Notes: generated by a model from the letters alone, not told the origin. 64,000 bases of DNA from Paraburkholderia phytofirmans OLGA172 (GCF_001634365.1 NZ_CP014578.1:682001-746000); one strand, 5' to 3'; positions 1 through 9,730 are shown, numbered from the stretch's first letter. Made by a program: numbers and translations.

Positions 1-891
1 AATACGCGCTCCCACGTTCAGGTCTATGCATGGATGCCGCTGCTCGCGTTCCGTCCGCCGGCGGCGCTCGCCGGGCGTATGGAAGCGGTCACCGCCGCGG
101 CCGGCGCGCCGGCGAACCGGCGCGAAGCGAACCGCTATCGGCTGAGCCCGTTCGATCCCGCCGCACGCACTTTCATTCGGGAAATGTATGAGGATCTCGG
201 CAAGTATTCCGCGTTCACCGGTCTAATGTTCGGCGAGGACGCGGTGCTCGACGATTACGAAGATGCCGGCCGTCACGCGGCGCAGATAATGCAGCGTTGG
301 GGGCTGCCCACCGACATCGGCCGCATTCGCGCTGACCCGGCGCTGATGAGCCGCTGGACCGACGCGAAGACGCAGCACCTGATCGATCTCACGAAGGAAC
401 TCGAACAGATCATTTTCAATAGCCAGAACGGCGGCGACGTGCTGACGGTGCGCAGCATCTACCCCGAGGTGTTGCTGGACCGCACCGCCCCGGCTCGCTA
501 CGCGCAGAGCTACGCGGCCTTCCTGAGCAACTACGATTTTGTCGCCGTGCTGGCGATGCCGTCGCGCGAAAACGTATCGAACCCCGAGCGTTGGCTCGAC
601 TCGCTAGCGGATATCACCCAGGCCACGCCGGGCGGCGAGCGGCGCACGGTGTTCGAATTGCAGGCGGTGGACTGGGGCACCGGCGCCGACGTCCCGACCG
701 CGACCCTGCTCGGCGAGATGCGCCGGCTGCGGCAGCGCGGCGCAGTGAACTTTGGCTACTACCCGGACAACTTCGCGCGCAACGCGCCCGAGCTGGATGC
801 GATGCGTGACCTGATGTCGCTGCGCTCGCGGCTCGATCCCACTTCGATCAACGCGTTGCTTCAGGCCCAGCACAAAGGAGTGACACGCTGA
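1..891 (+). CDS. pgaB: PgaB C-terminal part: poly-beta-1,6-GlcNAc N-deacetylase (5' truncated by window)
   Basis: The frame is open from base 1 and no start is in the window; the visible 296 residues begin inside the protein (QVYAWMPLLAF). This matches the C-terminal glycoside-hydrolase-like domain of PgaB/HmsF, the outer-membrane lipoprotein that partly deacetylates poly-N-acetylglucosamine (PNAG) and helps export it; the N-terminal deacetylase domain lies outside. Motifs typical of this half are visible, such as FTGLMFGEDAVLDDYE and AVLAMPSRENV. The stop TGA overlaps the ATG of pgaC by one base, so the two are translationally coupled. The assignment rests on family resemblance and on the pgaC/pgaD neighbours. 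Confidence 0.9.
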   Translation, partial: NTRSHVQVYAWMPLLAFRPPAALAGRMEAVTAAAGAPANRREANRYRLSPFDPAARTFIREMYEDLGKYSAFTGLMFGEDAVLDDYEDAGRHAAQIMQRWGLPTDIGRIRADPALMSRWTDAKTQHLIDLTKELEQIIFNSQNGGDVLTVRSIYPEVLLDRTAPARYAQSYAAFLSNYDFVAVLAMPSRENVSNPERWLDSLADITQATPGGERRTVFELQAVDWGTGADVPTATLLGEMRRLRQRGAVNFGYYPDNFARNAPELDAMRDLMSLRSRLDPTSINALLQAQHKGVTR

Positions 892-2159
892 TGACGCACG
901 TCATTATCAACCGCCTGCAAGACTTCATCTTTTTCTATCCATTCTTTATGTCGTACCTGTGGATGATCGGTGGCATCGTGCATTTCTTCGCGCTCGAAAA
1001 AGGCCGCACGCGATCCCGGCGAGCGCTGGTGATGGCGGGCATGCCCAAGGTGTCGGTGATCGTCCCGTGCTACAACGAGGAATCGAACGCGCATCGCGTG
1101 ATCCGGCATCTCGCGCAGCTCGACTACGAGAACTACGACATCGTCGCCGTCAACGACGGCAGCAAGGACCGCACCGGCGCGATCCTCAACGAGCTCGCGG
1201 CGGAAATCCCCCACCTTACCGTGATTCATCATGCCAGGAACGAGGGCAAGGCGATCGGGCTCACGACTGCGGCGGCCGTGACGAACGCGCCTTATCTGAT
1301 GTGCATCGATGGCGATTCGCTGCTCGCGTCCGACGCGATCGAATGGATGCTCGAGCATTTTATCTCCGACCCGAACGTCGGCGCGGTGACCGGCAATCCG
1401 CGCATCCGCACCCGTACATCGCTGCTTGGCCGGATGCAGGTCGGCGAGTTTTCGTCGATCGTCGGGCTCATCAAGCGCACCCAGCAGGTGTACGGGCGCA
1501 TCTTCACGGTCTCGGGCGTCATCACGATGTTCCGCAAGACGGCGCTCGCCGATGTCGGCTACTGGAGCTCCGACATGCTCACCGAAGACATCGACATCAG
1601 CTGGAAGCTGCAATGCCGAGACTGGCGCGTTGCATACGAACCGCATGCGCTCAGCTGGATTCTGATGCCCGAGACCTTCAAGGGCCTCTACCGGCAACGC
1701 CTGCGCTGGGCCAAGGGCGGCATTCAGGTGCTGATGAAGTACGCGCCAGCGATTGCGCGCCCTTCGCAGGTGATGATGTGGCCGCTGTTTGCCGAGTATC
1801 TGCTCGGCATTGCATGGGCGTACGCAATGACGTTCATTCTCGGCCTCGCCATCGTCGGCCTGATCGTGCCGCTGCCGAGCGACTGGCACATTGCCTTGCT
1901 GCCGCACTGGCACGGGATGCTGCTGGTCGCCACCTGCATTCTCCAGTTGATTGTCGGCTGCCTGATCGACGGGCAGTACGACGACAAGCTGCTGCTGTAT
2001 TTCCTGGACACCGTCTGGTATCCGCTCGCTTTCTGGCTGATCAACATGGTCACCACCGTCGTTGCGCTGCCCACCATCGTGCTGCGTCAGCGTGGCAAAC
2101 GCGCCATCTGGACGAGCCCTGACCGAGGTATTCAACATGAACAACGCGCCCGTCATTGA
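891..2159 (+). CDS. pgaC: PgaC, poly-beta-1,6-N-acetylglucosamine synthase (GT2)
   Basis: Inner-membrane processive glycosyltransferase that polymerises UDP-GlcNAc into PNAG, the biofilm adhesin. At 422 residues it is close to the usual family length. An N-terminal membrane segment (about 11-35) is followed by the GT2 domain starting at VSVIVPCYNEE (about 54). The donor-binding DGD is near residue 140, the acceptor ED in TEDIDISW near 230, and the processive QRLRW motif near 268. Several C-terminal membrane helices follow. It starts one base before the end of pgaB and overlaps pgaD by 23 bases, so the three form a tight operon. Confidence 0.95.
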   Translation: MTHVIINRLQDFIFFYPFFMSYLWMIGGIVHFFALEKGRTRSRRALVMAGMPKVSVIVPCYNEESNAHRVIRHLAQLDYENYDIVAVNDGSKDRTGAILNELAAEIPHLTVIHHARNEGKAIGLTTAAAVTNAPYLMCIDGDSLLASDAIEWMLEHFISDPNVGAVTGNPRIRTRTSLLGRMQVGEFSSIVGLIKRTQQVYGRIFTVSGVITMFRKTALADVGYWSSDMLTEDIDISWKLQCRDWRVAYEPHALSWILMPETFKGLYRQRLRWAKGGIQVLMKYAPAIARPSQVMMWPLFAEYLLGIAWAYAMTFILGLAIVGLIVPLPSDWHIALLPHWHGMLLVATCILQLIVGCLIDGQYDDKLLLYFLDTVWYPLAFWLINMVTTVVALPTIVLRQRGKRAIWTSPDRGIQHEQRARH

Positions 2160-2766
2160 CCTCTCGCTGCGCTCCCCCCGTCAGATCATCGCCGACAAAG
2201 GTCTGAAGATAGGGCTCGCGCAAGTCGTATGGTTTCGCCTCGTCCGGCCTGCTTCCGTCGGCTCAATGTGGGCGGCGATCGGCGTCTATATCTACCGGTA
2301 TTTGATGCCGTTCGACGAGGGCGATCTGCCGCTCGAACAGCTGGTTTCGTATCTGGTCGCGATCGGCTCAATTGCGTCGGGGCTCACGCTGTGGATGATC
2401 GCGTCGCGCGTCGCCCATCCGTTCGCGTCACGCTCCAGGATGCAACGGCTCGTGCGGCGCACCGCCGGGCTCACGGTCGAGCCAGGGCCGCTCGCCGCGA
2501 TGTCGATGGCGCGCCGCGGCGCGGTGTCGCGCATCTTCGTCGCGTCGCACGATTCGAATGGCTTGATCGCCGCGCTCAAGGCGCTGTCGAACCCAGCGCC
2601 GAGAAAAAGCAACGCCGCGCCGGCGCGCCGCCCAACCGGGAGGGCCGAGTCGGGCTTGCACTGGCCCGAGTCGCCCGCGCCGTCTTCCCTCAACGGAAGC
2701 TGGAACGCTTCGTTTAGCGTTCACTATGTGGTGGGGCGTCGCCGGGAGCCCGATGCAGGGACTTGA
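2137..2766 (+). CDS. pgaD: PgaD-like accessory subunit of PNAG synthase
   Basis: PgaD is the small inner-membrane partner of PgaC; in E. coli the PgaC-PgaD pair binds c-di-GMP. I chose the ATG at 2137 (MNNAPVIDLS), which overlaps the end of pgaC; a longer in-frame reading from 2062 would lie almost wholly inside pgaC. Two hydrophobic stretches are visible (GSMWAAIGVYIYRYLM and LVSYLVAIGSIASGLTLWMI), as expected for PgaD. At 209 residues it is longer than the roughly 140 of E. coli PgaD. The extra is a low-complexity basic/Pro/Ser tail after about residue 150, which may be unstructured. Position carries more weight than sequence for this call. Confidence 0.8.
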   Translation: MNNAPVIDLSLRSPRQIIADKGLKIGLAQVVWFRLVRPASVGSMWAAIGVYIYRYLMPFDEGDLPLEQLVSYLVAIGSIASGLTLWMIASRVAHPFASRSRMQRLVRRTAGLTVEPGPLAAMSMARRGAVSRIFVASHDSNGLIAALKALSNPAPRKSNAAPARRPTGRAESGLHWPESPAPSSLNGSWNASFSVHYVVGRRREPDAGT

Positions 2767-2962
2767 GCACCCTATAGCATTCACACGCACGCATTTCGAG
2801 CGCTGGGCGCTGGCGGACGAACACGCTGCCGCGGCCGCTTGCGACGATGCCGGTAACGCTCAGCTTGTGCCGCGCCGCGCGCACCGAGCGAGGGGTCACG
2901 CCGAGCGCCTGCGCGACAGCGTGCCTACATCCCGTCAGTTCGGCTCGCGCCGTGTAAGGCAT
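2714..2962 (-). CDS. Possible small helix-turn-helix protein (doubtful)
   Basis: This antisense reading occupies the gap between pgaD and the next gene and overlaps the end of pgaD by 53 bases. From the ATG at 2962 it encodes about 82 residues. AVAQALGVTPRSVRAARHKL reads like a helix-turn-helix followed by a wing (GIVASGRGSVFVRQ), as in GntR-like regulators. An upstream TTG at 3004 would extend it across the ribosome-binding site of the plus-strand gene. High-GC DNA gives many chance antisense frames and no good ribosome-binding site is visible, so this is a candidate only. Confidence 0.2.
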   Translation of the reverse strand: MPYTARAELTGCRHAVAQALGVTPRSVRAARHKLSVTGIVASGRGSVFVRQRPALEMRACECYRVLKSLHRAPGDAPPHSER

Positions 2963-3003
2963 GCGCCGCAGACGGGATCGCCGGATGAAGGAGAACGACG
3001 ACA

Positions 3004-4377
3004 ATGCGCAGAATCAACCGGGATCCAGCTGCCGTTGCTGGCGCGCCGGCACAACCGCGCGCCCGTCTATCTGATCGGCCGCGTGGCGCAGCGCGCGCGT
3101 GGCGCGTTGCGCTGCGGTTCGCCACGCGCGCTGCCGCCCTGTGCGCCGCGGCGTCGGGCATCGCGCTCGCCACCAGCAGCCACGCGGCGAGCCCGGCGTC
3201 GGCCACGCTGCGCACGCCCGTCGGCGCGGTCGTCGCGGTGCCGGCGCCAGGCGTGGGCGATGAGCGCCGCTTCATGCACGGCATCGCCGAAGCAAGCGCG
3301 GGCAACGGCAAGACATGGGTTTTTTTCAGCAGTTCCGGCCTGCCGCCGCGCGGCGCCAACCGTGACGGCAGCTGGCCGCATGACGTCTATGTCGGCGAAT
3401 GGTCGCCGGGCGACGCGCACCTCTCGCATGTGCGCATCTTCATCAAACGGCCCGAGGCGCAGGAACCCGTGTCGGTTGCGCAGAACGCCGCTGGTGACAT
3501 CTTCGTCACGTTCGAAGACGGCTGGAACACGCCGAACAACGTCAGCCAGCGCTACGGCGTGTACCGGCAGAACCTCGCGGCGATCAAAGCGTATCCGAAC
3601 GACGTCGAATCGGGCGGCCACTCCGGTCATGTCGCCGCAGTCGGTGAGCGCTTCGTCGTGTTCTATTCGGCGGACTGGGTCGACGGCGGCGGCGTCGATA
3701 ATCTCGGCACAGGCGGCGGCGTGTACGTGCAAGTCTATGACGCACGTGGCCGCATGCTGTCGCATGTCGATGTCGCCGCCCACGTGCGCGAGTGGTGGCC
3801 GATGGTCGCCGGCTCGCCGCATCAGGCGTTGCTCGTCTGGCAGAAGTACATCCCCGGCAGCACGAGCGCGTTGCTCGAATATGCGCTGTTCGATCCGTCC
3901 ACCGGCAAGCTGATCCGGCCCGCCGACAGCATCGACGCGTATCGCGTCCAGTACTACGTGTACGCAGCCGCCTACGTGCCGGCGATCGAACGATTCGTCG
4001 TGGAAGCCACGCTCGAGGACGGCCGAAGCGCGGTTTTTCTGATCGACGACGCCGGCCGTCGCACGGCCGAACTCAGTTGTCTGCCCGCGTCCGTACGCGA
4101 GTCGGGTATCGGCGTCGCGGCCAGCACGGCGTATGTGCCCACCCGCGACGGCCGTCTGATGGCGCTGGCGCTCGAGCCCGACAAGATCATGTTGCGCGGG
4201 CTGCAACGTGCGCCGTTTGCGTGGGGCAATACGGGCGCCATCGGCATCCAGAGCGGTGCGGACTCAATGCATTTCATCACGCTGTCCCCGGCGGGGCTGC
4301 GCGAAGCGGACTTCAACGCGAAGCGCGAGGTGGCGCCAGGACCTGCCGACCGCTGCGCGACGCAAGCCGCACAGTGA
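3004..4377 (+). CDS. Secreted protein of unknown function between pga and glmS, probable beta-propeller
   Basis: I do not recognise a named family. The ATG at 3004 has a good ribosome-binding site (GAAGGAGA, 2987-2994). A basic N-terminus (about 1-40, Arg-rich) leads into a hydrophobic stretch ending in an Ala-rich cleavage-like site (SSHAASPAS), consistent with export. The mature part of about 400 residues is rich in repeated Gly/aromatic strands such as [12 protein letters not shown] and [11 protein letters not shown], with even spacing suggesting a beta-propeller or similar all-beta fold. It sits between pgaD and glmS on the same strand, so a role with the PNAG matrix is plausible. No catalytic motif is evident. 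Confidence 0.75.
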   Translation: MRRINRDPAAVAGAPAQPRARLSDRPRGAARAWRVALRFATRAAALCAAASGIALATSSHAASPASATLRTPVGAVVAVPAPGVGDERRFMHGIAEASAGNGKTWVFFSSSGLPPRGANRDGSWPHDVYVGEWSPGDAHLSHVRIFIKRPEAQEPVSVAQNAAGDIFVTFEDGWNTPNNVSQRYGVYRQNLAAIKAYPNDVESGGHSGHVAAVGERFVVFYSADWVDGGGVDNLGTGGGVYVQVYDARGRMLSHVDVAAHVREWWPMVAGSPHQALLVWQKYIPGSTSALLEYALFDPSTGKLIRPADSIDAYRVQYYVYAAAYVPAIERFVVEATLEDGRSAVFLIDDAGRRTAELSCLPASVRESGIGVAASTAYVPTRDGRLMALALEPDKIMLRGLQRAPFAWGNTGAIGIQSGADSMHFITLSPAGLREADFNAKREVAPGPADRCATQAAQ

Positions 4378-4415
4378 CGCAAGGACTGACCAGTTCGACG
4401 ACAACGGAGGCGAAC

Positions 4416-6239
4416 ATGTGTGGAATCGTGGCAGGCGTTGCCCAACGCAGCAGCATCGTGCCGGCGCTGCTCGAAGGCTTGAAACGGCTCGAATACCGCG
4501 GGTATGACTCGTGCGGCGTCGCGGTACTTCAACAACACGGCGCACCGCGCCGCATCCGCACGCTCGCCCGCGTGCAGGCACTCGAAACGGAGGTGCGCGC
4601 GGCCGACCTCAATGGTTCGACGGGCATCGCCCACACGCGCTGGGCGACCCACGGCATGCCGGCGATCGCGAATGCACATCCGATCTTTTCGGGAGACCAG
4701 ATCGCCGTCGTACACAACGGCATCATCGAAAATCATGAAGCGCTGCGTGAAGCATTGATCGCCCAGGGCTATGAGTTCGCGAGCCAGACGGACACCGAAA
4801 TCATCGCGCATCTGATTCACAGCCATTACTGCGGCGATCTGCTGGCCGCCGTCCACAATGCGATACGCGTGTTAAAGGGCGCCTATGCGATTGCGGTGAT
4901 TTGCAAGGACGAACCGCAGCGGGTGATCGGCGCACGCCAGGGATCGCCGCTCGTGGTCGGCCTCGGCGCGGACGGCGCGTTTCTCGCTTCCGACACGTTT
5001 GCGCTCGCGCGCTGCGCGAGCCGCTTCATCTACCTGGAGGATGGCGATATCGCGGACCTGCTGCGCGGCGACGTGCGCATCGTCGAGCGCGACGGCGGCC
5101 CGGTCGTGCGCGATGTGCGCACGGTTGCGGAGCAGCCGGCCAATGCCGATCTGGGTGCCTATCGCCACTACATGCAAAAGGAAATTTTCGAGCAGCCGCT
5201 TGCCGTTGCCCGCACCGTGCCCCACCTCCACTCGCTCGATGCAACGCTGTTCGGCACCGCCGATCCCGTCGCGTTTGCCGGCATCGATAGCGTGCTGATG
5301 CTCGGCTGCGGAACCAGCTATTTCTCGGCGCTGACCGCGCGGGCGTGGTTCGAGAGCATTGCCGGCATTGCGGCGCATGCGGAACTCTCGAGCGAATACC
5401 GCTATCGCGACTATGTGCCGCAGCGCGGCACGCTCGTGGTGCCGATCTCTCAATCGGGCGAGACTGCCGACACGCTGGCCGCGCTGCGCTACGCGCAATC
5501 GCTTGGCGAGGAGCGGACCTTGACGATCTGCAATGTCGCGGCGAGCGCGATGGTCCGGCAGAGCAGGTGGGCGTTCGTCACGCAGGCGGGGCCGGAGATC
5601 GGCGTGGCGTCGACCAAGGCGTTTACCACTCAACTGGTTGCGCTGTTCCTGCTCGCATTGACGATCGGCCGTCAACGCGGCCGCCTAAACGCCGCGCAGA
5701 CAGCCGCCTTGCTGCGTCAACTCGTCGGGTTGCCGGACGCATTGCGCGGCGCGCTGGCGCGTGAGCCGCAGATCATGGCATGGGCGCAGGAACTGCACCG
5801 GAAGGACCACGCGCTGTTTATCGGGCGCGGGCTGCATTACCCGATCGCGCTGGAGGGGGCGCTAAAGATGAAGGAGATCTCGTACATCCACGCGGAGGGT
5901 TATCCCGCTGGCGAACTCAAGCACGGGCCGCTCGCCTTGGTGACCGATGCGATGCCTGTCATCGTGACTGCGCCGAACGACATTCTGCTAGAGAAGCTCA
6001 AGTCGAACATGCAGGAGGTGCGGGCGCGCGGCGGGCAGCTATATGTAATCGCCGACGCGAACACGCATCTGGCGAGTGCGCCTGGTGTGCGGTTGATATG
6101 GATGCCTGATTACTACGGTGTACTGTCGCCGCTGCTGCATGTCGTGGCGTTCCAGCTGCTGGCGTACCATGTGGCGTGTCTGCGCGGCACCGATGTCGAC
6201 AAGCCACGCAATCTTGCGAAATCGGTGACGGTGGAGTGA
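4416..6239 (+). CDS. glmS: GlmS, glutamine-fructose-6-phosphate aminotransferase
   Basis: Makes glucosamine-6-phosphate from fructose-6-phosphate and glutamine, the first step to UDP-GlcNAc for PNAG, peptidoglycan and LPS. The ATG at 4416 ([10 protein letters not shown]) puts the catalytic Cys at position 2 after Met removal, and GGAGG lies at 4406-4410. At 607 residues it has normal length. The N-terminal glutamine amidotransferase domain covers about 1-240 ([17 protein letters not shown]). Two SIS domains follow, with GCGTSYFS near 298, [20 protein letters not shown] and the C-terminal AKSVTVE. Only 38 bases separate it from the gene upstream, so it is probably co-transcribed with the pga genes. 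Such genomes usually carry another glmS elsewhere. Confidence 0.96.
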   Translation: MCGIVAGVAQRSSIVPALLEGLKRLEYRGYDSCGVAVLQQHGAPRRIRTLARVQALETEVRAADLNGSTGIAHTRWATHGMPAIANAHPIFSGDQIAVVHNGIIENHEALREALIAQGYEFASQTDTEIIAHLIHSHYCGDLLAAVHNAIRVLKGAYAIAVICKDEPQRVIGARQGSPLVVGLGADGAFLASDTFALARCASRFIYLEDGDIADLLRGDVRIVERDGGPVVRDVRTVAEQPANADLGAYRHYMQKEIFEQPLAVARTVPHLHSLDATLFGTADPVAFAGIDSVLMLGCGTSYFSALTARAWFESIAGIAAHAELSSEYRYRDYVPQRGTLVVPISQSGETADTLAALRYAQSLGEERTLTICNVAASAMVRQSRWAFVTQAGPEIGVASTKAFTTQLVALFLLALTIGRQRGRLNAAQTAALLRQLVGLPDALRGALAREPQIMAWAQELHRKDHALFIGRGLHYPIALEGALKMKEISYIHAEGYPAGELKHGPLALVTDAMPVIVTAPNDILLEKLKSNMQEVRARGGQLYVIADANTHLASAPGVRLIWMPDYYGVLSPLLHVVAFQLLAYHVACLRGTDVDKPRNLAKSVTVE

Positions 6240-6348
6240 GGGCGGCGGTATCGGGCGGAGCGTCAAACAACGAGACCCCGCCCAGTTCGGCAATGTTTCG
6301 CGAACCGCCCTGCAAGCAAAACAGGCGCCTCTAGAGTGGCAGTTCAGC

Positions 6349-7104
6349 TTAGTGGTGGTCGAACGGCAGCGAAGCCATCTGGGTGCTGGTCTTCGCTTCA
6401 TGCCTTCCATGCGGCCGGTAGAGTTTTCCCGCGTAGCGATTTACCGCGCGTCCTCCCTGAGCAACGTGCGGCATGCCGAACGGCGACGCGCTCAGCGTAT
6501 GAGGGGGCGCACAGCCTGGCCGCGTGTTTTTCTGGCAATCGACGTTGCGCAACGCGGCCCCGCGTTCCGACAGAAGCGTGGCCGAGTGGCCCTGCGAACC
6601 GGCTCGCGACGTGCCGGAGCCCTGGCGCAACGAACGGCTGGCGGTGACCGAAGCCAGGTTCGTCTTGCGAGCCTCGCCGGCATCCGTGTTGGCCGCCGGC
6701 GGCGCTCCGAAATAGCGCGAGGTCTGCGAGTAGGATGTCCCCTGCAACCGGTCACCCGGGAACCAGGCCATGCCGCTCACGACGCCCGACGTGACGAGCG
6801 CGTCAACGCGCTTCAGCGCGGCGCCCGGCCGGCCCATTCCGGCAATTGCCACATAGCCGCCGAAGACCAGAAGAAACGCGGCCGCTGCGACCGCGGGCGC
6901 TATCCATGGCGTCATCTCGCGATCTGCTTCTTCTTCCCGCGCATCCAGGTCCGGGGGCCAGCCGTCCCCCAGCACGTGCGGCGCTGCGCGTCTCCACAGA
7001 CCAAAGCTCAATCGATCCGCAATGCGGCCCCACCTTGTCACGCCTGCAGAGCGGGTATCGGTGCTGGACGCTGGTGTATCGCTGTCGGGGTTTCGGCTTG
7101 ACAT
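6349..7104 (-). CDS. Single-pass membrane protein of unknown function
   Basis: 251 residues. I chose the ATG at 7104 (MSSRNPDSD) because an AAGGGA lies seven bases upstream; a start at 7140 would add 12 residues without a clear ribosome-binding site. After a charged N-terminal cytoplasmic part of about 80 residues there is one hydrophobic helix (APAVAAAAFLLVFGGYVAIAG). About 150 low-complexity residues rich in Ser, Ala, Gly and Arg follow. No enzyme motif is visible. It converges with glmS, with about 110 bases between the stops. Function unknown. Confidence 0.6.
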   Translation of the reverse strand: MSSRNPDSDTPASSTDTRSAGVTRWGRIADRLSFGLWRRAAPHVLGDGWPPDLDAREEEADREMTPWIAPAVAAAAFLLVFGGYVAIAGMGRPGAALKRVDALVTSGVVSGMAWFPGDRLQGTSYSQTSRYFGAPPAANTDAGEARKTNLASVTASRSLRQGSGTSRAGSQGHSATLLSERGAALRNVDCQKNTRPGCAPPHTLSASPFGMPHVAQGGRAVNRYAGKLYRPHGRHEAKTSTQMASLPFDHH

Positions 7105-7627
7105 GATTGCGGTCCCTTTCGGCTCGACTATTTTGTCCACTTCAATCTAGCAGACGCACGCGACGGCGCCACACCGATCGATACTGTGGACGAAAGGCCA
7201 TCCAAGTGGGGTCGCTCCCTTTGATTCGGATTACTGGGGGTCGACCCTCGGGCGTCGTTTCAGAATCACTTCGGCCCAAGAAACAGGCATTTTTCGCGCA
7301 TACGTAGCATTTTTTGTTCCTGCAGGTTTTCTTTTTGCGCGTCCGCGGCTATCCTCTGCGCCTGGTTGTATGAAGTAGTTCCATACCCACGTCCAGACCT
7401 GCGACCCGCTTTGTCGTTCCGCAACATCGCGCTCGTGCGCTGTCCAGATCACAGCGCGAAACGCGGACAGTCCGAACTCCTTTCCTGCTTCTCAAGATTC
7501 ACATTCAGCGGCCGTAATTCATTCGATGGGTGACGCATCGCGCTCCCTCGAACTGATCCGGGCGGCCGTGTCTCGTAGCGGGTCTTGTTTTTAATTCCCA
7601 TCGTTTTTAACGAAGGAGTGCCACGTT
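7105..7627. other. Intergenic region between divergent genes, no gene seen
   Basis: About 520 bases separating the membrane protein (leftward) from the PD40/discoidin protein (rightward), so promoters for both should lie here. A 73-codon antisense frame (7231-7452) has no recognisable motif and is not counted as a gene. The stretch around 7290-7390 is somewhat AT-richer than its surroundings. The rightward gene has GAAGGAG just before its TTG start. I see no clear promoter hexamer pair. Confidence 0.5.
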
Positions 7628-9040
7628 TTGCGTTTCAGATTCTTCAAAACAATCGGGCTTGCCGGCCTCGTGTTCGCGGCCTGCGCCGGTCAAAGTAACG
7701 CTGCCTGCGTCAACAGCCCGTCCGCCCAGACGGACGCATCGTTTCCCAGCAGTTTGACCGGCAAGGTGGCGTACCACAGCTACGTAAGTTACGGCGACGG
7801 TACCAGTCAGATTTTCACCTACGACTTCTCGGCTCGCACGCTCACGCAAGTCTCGAAGAGCACGTGGGGAATCAAGGACCCGATGAACGCGGTGTTCAGC
7901 CCGGACGGAAAATGGCTCGCCTTCATGGGCGTGACCAACAACGCATGGAACGTCTTCATGTGGCAGGTCGGCTCGACCAACGCGCCGATTAATCTGACCA
8001 ACAGCACCGGCCAGACCCGCAACGAAGATCCGAAATTCAGCAGTGACGGAAGTTTGCTGTTCTTCAAGCAGAATGGCGACGTGATGCAGGCGACGCTGTC
8101 GTTCACCAGCGCCGGCCCGACGTTGACGTCGGTAACGGACGTGACGAACTCGGCGCCCTCGATCGAAAACTCGATGCCGTTTCCGACGCCCGACAGCAGC
8201 GCGATTTATTACGCCACCGGAACCGGCGCGGGCCTCGGCCTGTATAAGGAAATCCTTGCGACCCACACGAAGGTCGCGTTCGATACCCCAGCGGGCCTGT
8301 CGACCTACTATCCAATCGTCCGCGCCGACGGCACCGTCTTCTATGCGCGCTGGAAGGACGCGACGAGCCAGGCCGACCAGATCTACTCGAAGCTGAACCC
8401 GGGCGACACGCCCAATCAGCTGCCGATCAACGACTGCAAGAGCAATAACTCCGATCCGTCGCCGGTCAGCAATACCAGCTATGTGTTTTTCTCGTCGACC
8501 ACGGCGGGCGGCTACCAGCTTTACGTAGGCGACGCGAACACCGGCAAACGCTGGAGCCTGACGCAGTTCGGCGTCAATGCCGACAGCACCAAGGCGAAGC
8601 TCGGTTCCAACTACTACGCGGGCGCGAGCACACCGGCAGCGGGCCTGCTGTCACAAGGCAAGACGGCCACCGCTTCGTCCAGCTATAACACGAGTCTCAC
8701 GCCCGACAAGGCGTTCGACGGCAACACCGTGAGCACGCGCTGGGACTCGATCGAAGGAAGCAGCGCCGGCACGCAATGGCTCGCGGTGGACCTCGGTGCG
8801 GTCAAGAACATCACCAGCGTCGATCTGTACTGGGATGCCGGCGCGAAGGTGTACTCGATCCAGACCTCGAACGACAACGTGAACTGGACCACGATCTACT
8901 CGACCTCGAGTGGCGTGGGCTACGGCCATGTGTCGATCCCGGGCCTGAAGGGCAGCGGCCGCTACGTACGGATGGTCGGCACGCAGCGCGCGACGCCGTG
9001 GGGCTATTCGCTCGACGAGATGCAGGTCTGGGGCTACTGA
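7628..9040 (+). CDS. Secreted PD40 beta-propeller / discoidin (F5/8 type C) protein
   Basis: 470 residues from a TTG start preceded by GAAGGAG at nine bases. The N-terminus is a signal peptide (RFFKTIGLAGLVFAACAGQSNA). Residues about 40-330 contain TolB/PD40-type blades (VFSPDGKWLAFMG, PKFSSDGSLLFFKQ, YVFFSSTTAGGYQLYVGD). Residues about 335-470 form a discoidin/CBM32-like domain (ATASSSYNTSLTPDKAFDGN, STRWDS, QWLAVDLGAVKNITSVDLYW, GRYVRMVGTQR). This domain type usually binds galactose or other carbohydrates. I infer an exported carbohydrate-binding protein, perhaps attached to the matrix made by neighbouring loci. There is no hydrolase motif. It stands alone, flanked by an IS scar downstream. 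Confidence 0.85.
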   Translation: MRFRFFKTIGLAGLVFAACAGQSNAACVNSPSAQTDASFPSSLTGKVAYHSYVSYGDGTSQIFTYDFSARTLTQVSKSTWGIKDPMNAVFSPDGKWLAFMGVTNNAWNVFMWQVGSTNAPINLTNSTGQTRNEDPKFSSDGSLLFFKQNGDVMQATLSFTSAGPTLTSVTDVTNSAPSIENSMPFPTPDSSAIYYATGTGAGLGLYKEILATHTKVAFDTPAGLSTYYPIVRADGTVFYARWKDATSQADQIYSKLNPGDTPNQLPINDCKSNNSDPSPVSNTSYVFFSSTTAGGYQLYVGDANTGKRWSLTQFGVNADSTKAKLGSNYYAGASTPAAGLLSQGKTATASSSYNTSLTPDKAFDGNTVSTRWDSIEGSSAGTQWLAVDLGAVKNITSVDLYWDAGAKVYSIQTSNDNVNWTTIYSTSSGVGYGHVSIPGLKGSGRYVRMVGTQRATPWGYSLDEMQVWGY

Positions 9041-9064
9041 CGCGTCCCGGCAGCCGGCGCCGAT

Positions 9065-9216
9065 TCACGCTCCGATGCGGCGCGCCTGCTCCAGCAACCG
9101 TTCGCGCTCGCTTGCGTTGCGCGTCATCGCGGCCGCCCGCACGAATTCGCCGCGCGCTTCATCGATCCGCCCGAGCTTCGCGAGCAGGTCGCCACGCGCA
9201 CTCGCCAGCCCGTGAT
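9065..9216 (-). pseudogene. C-terminal remnant of an ECF-type sigma factor
   Basis: The last ~50 codons read YHGLASARGDLLAKLGR followed by IDEARGEFVRAAAMTRNASER and a stop. This resembles the C-terminal, TPR-like end of the large ECF sigma factors that carry an extra C-terminal domain. The rest of the gene is absent: immediately upstream (9221 onward) the sequence switches to a transposase remnant. The join is therefore probably the scar of an insertion and deletion. The identification rests on motif memory only. Confidence 0.55.
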
Positions 9217-9220
9217 AGAT

Positions 9221-9501
9221 AGTTCGCGCTTGAGGGCTTCGCCGAGTGTTTCGATCCGGCATGGCAGCGGTTCGCCATGGACAGCCTGCACGCGTTGCGC
9301 AATCCGGGCAAGCGTCAACGACTCGGCTCTTGCCACGTGGAGTGCCGTGGCGACCATCGCTTCAGACAACGCCCGTGGACGACCACCGTTATGGCCGCCG
9401 ATCAGGCCGCACACCCCGCTGTCCCGTCATGCGTGTGCCCAGTTGTAGATCGTTTGCCCGCTACCACACACTTCATCCGCTACCCCGGCATCAAGAAGCA
9501 T
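9221..9501 (-). pseudogene. IS630-type transposase N-terminal remnant with in-frame stop
   Basis: Starting at the ATG at 9501, the frame reads ADEVCGSGQTIYNWAHA, then a TGA where a Trp (TGG) is expected. It continues in the same frame as RDSGVCGLIGGHNGGRPRAL and LTLARIAQRVQAVHGEPL, ending near ALKREL. This is the helix-turn-helix half typical of IS630-family transposases. The downstream DDE half is missing and the sequence passes into the sigma-factor remnant. Hence a dead fragment: one nonsense change plus a 3' truncation. Confidence 0.65.
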
Positions 9502-9730
9502 TAAGAAGGCGCTAGGTTAGCGAAATTCAAACAGATTTATCAGGAAAACTTAGTGTGTTCCCGCCATTCAATGGCGGAGACGAACTGATCCTTACCTGAC
9601 ACTTTCGGCCCTTGGCCCGTCGATTGCCGGCCGGTCTGAAGCTGTCTTATTTCCGTGTTTCACATCTGCAACATTAATCACCATCTTTATATTAAGTTTG
9701 GCGGCTATGGATGATTAAAATAATATTGCC

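Noticed and set aside
861..2156. 431-codon antisense frame over pgaC
   Set aside because: Shadow of a GC-rich gene; no start site or domain.
4378..4415. glmS ribozyme ahead of glmS
   Set aside because: Only 38 bases separate the genes, too short, and the ribozyme is known from Gram-positive bacteria.
7231..7452. 73-codon antisense frame in the intergenic gap
   Set aside because: No recognisable motif, no ribosome-binding site, isolated.
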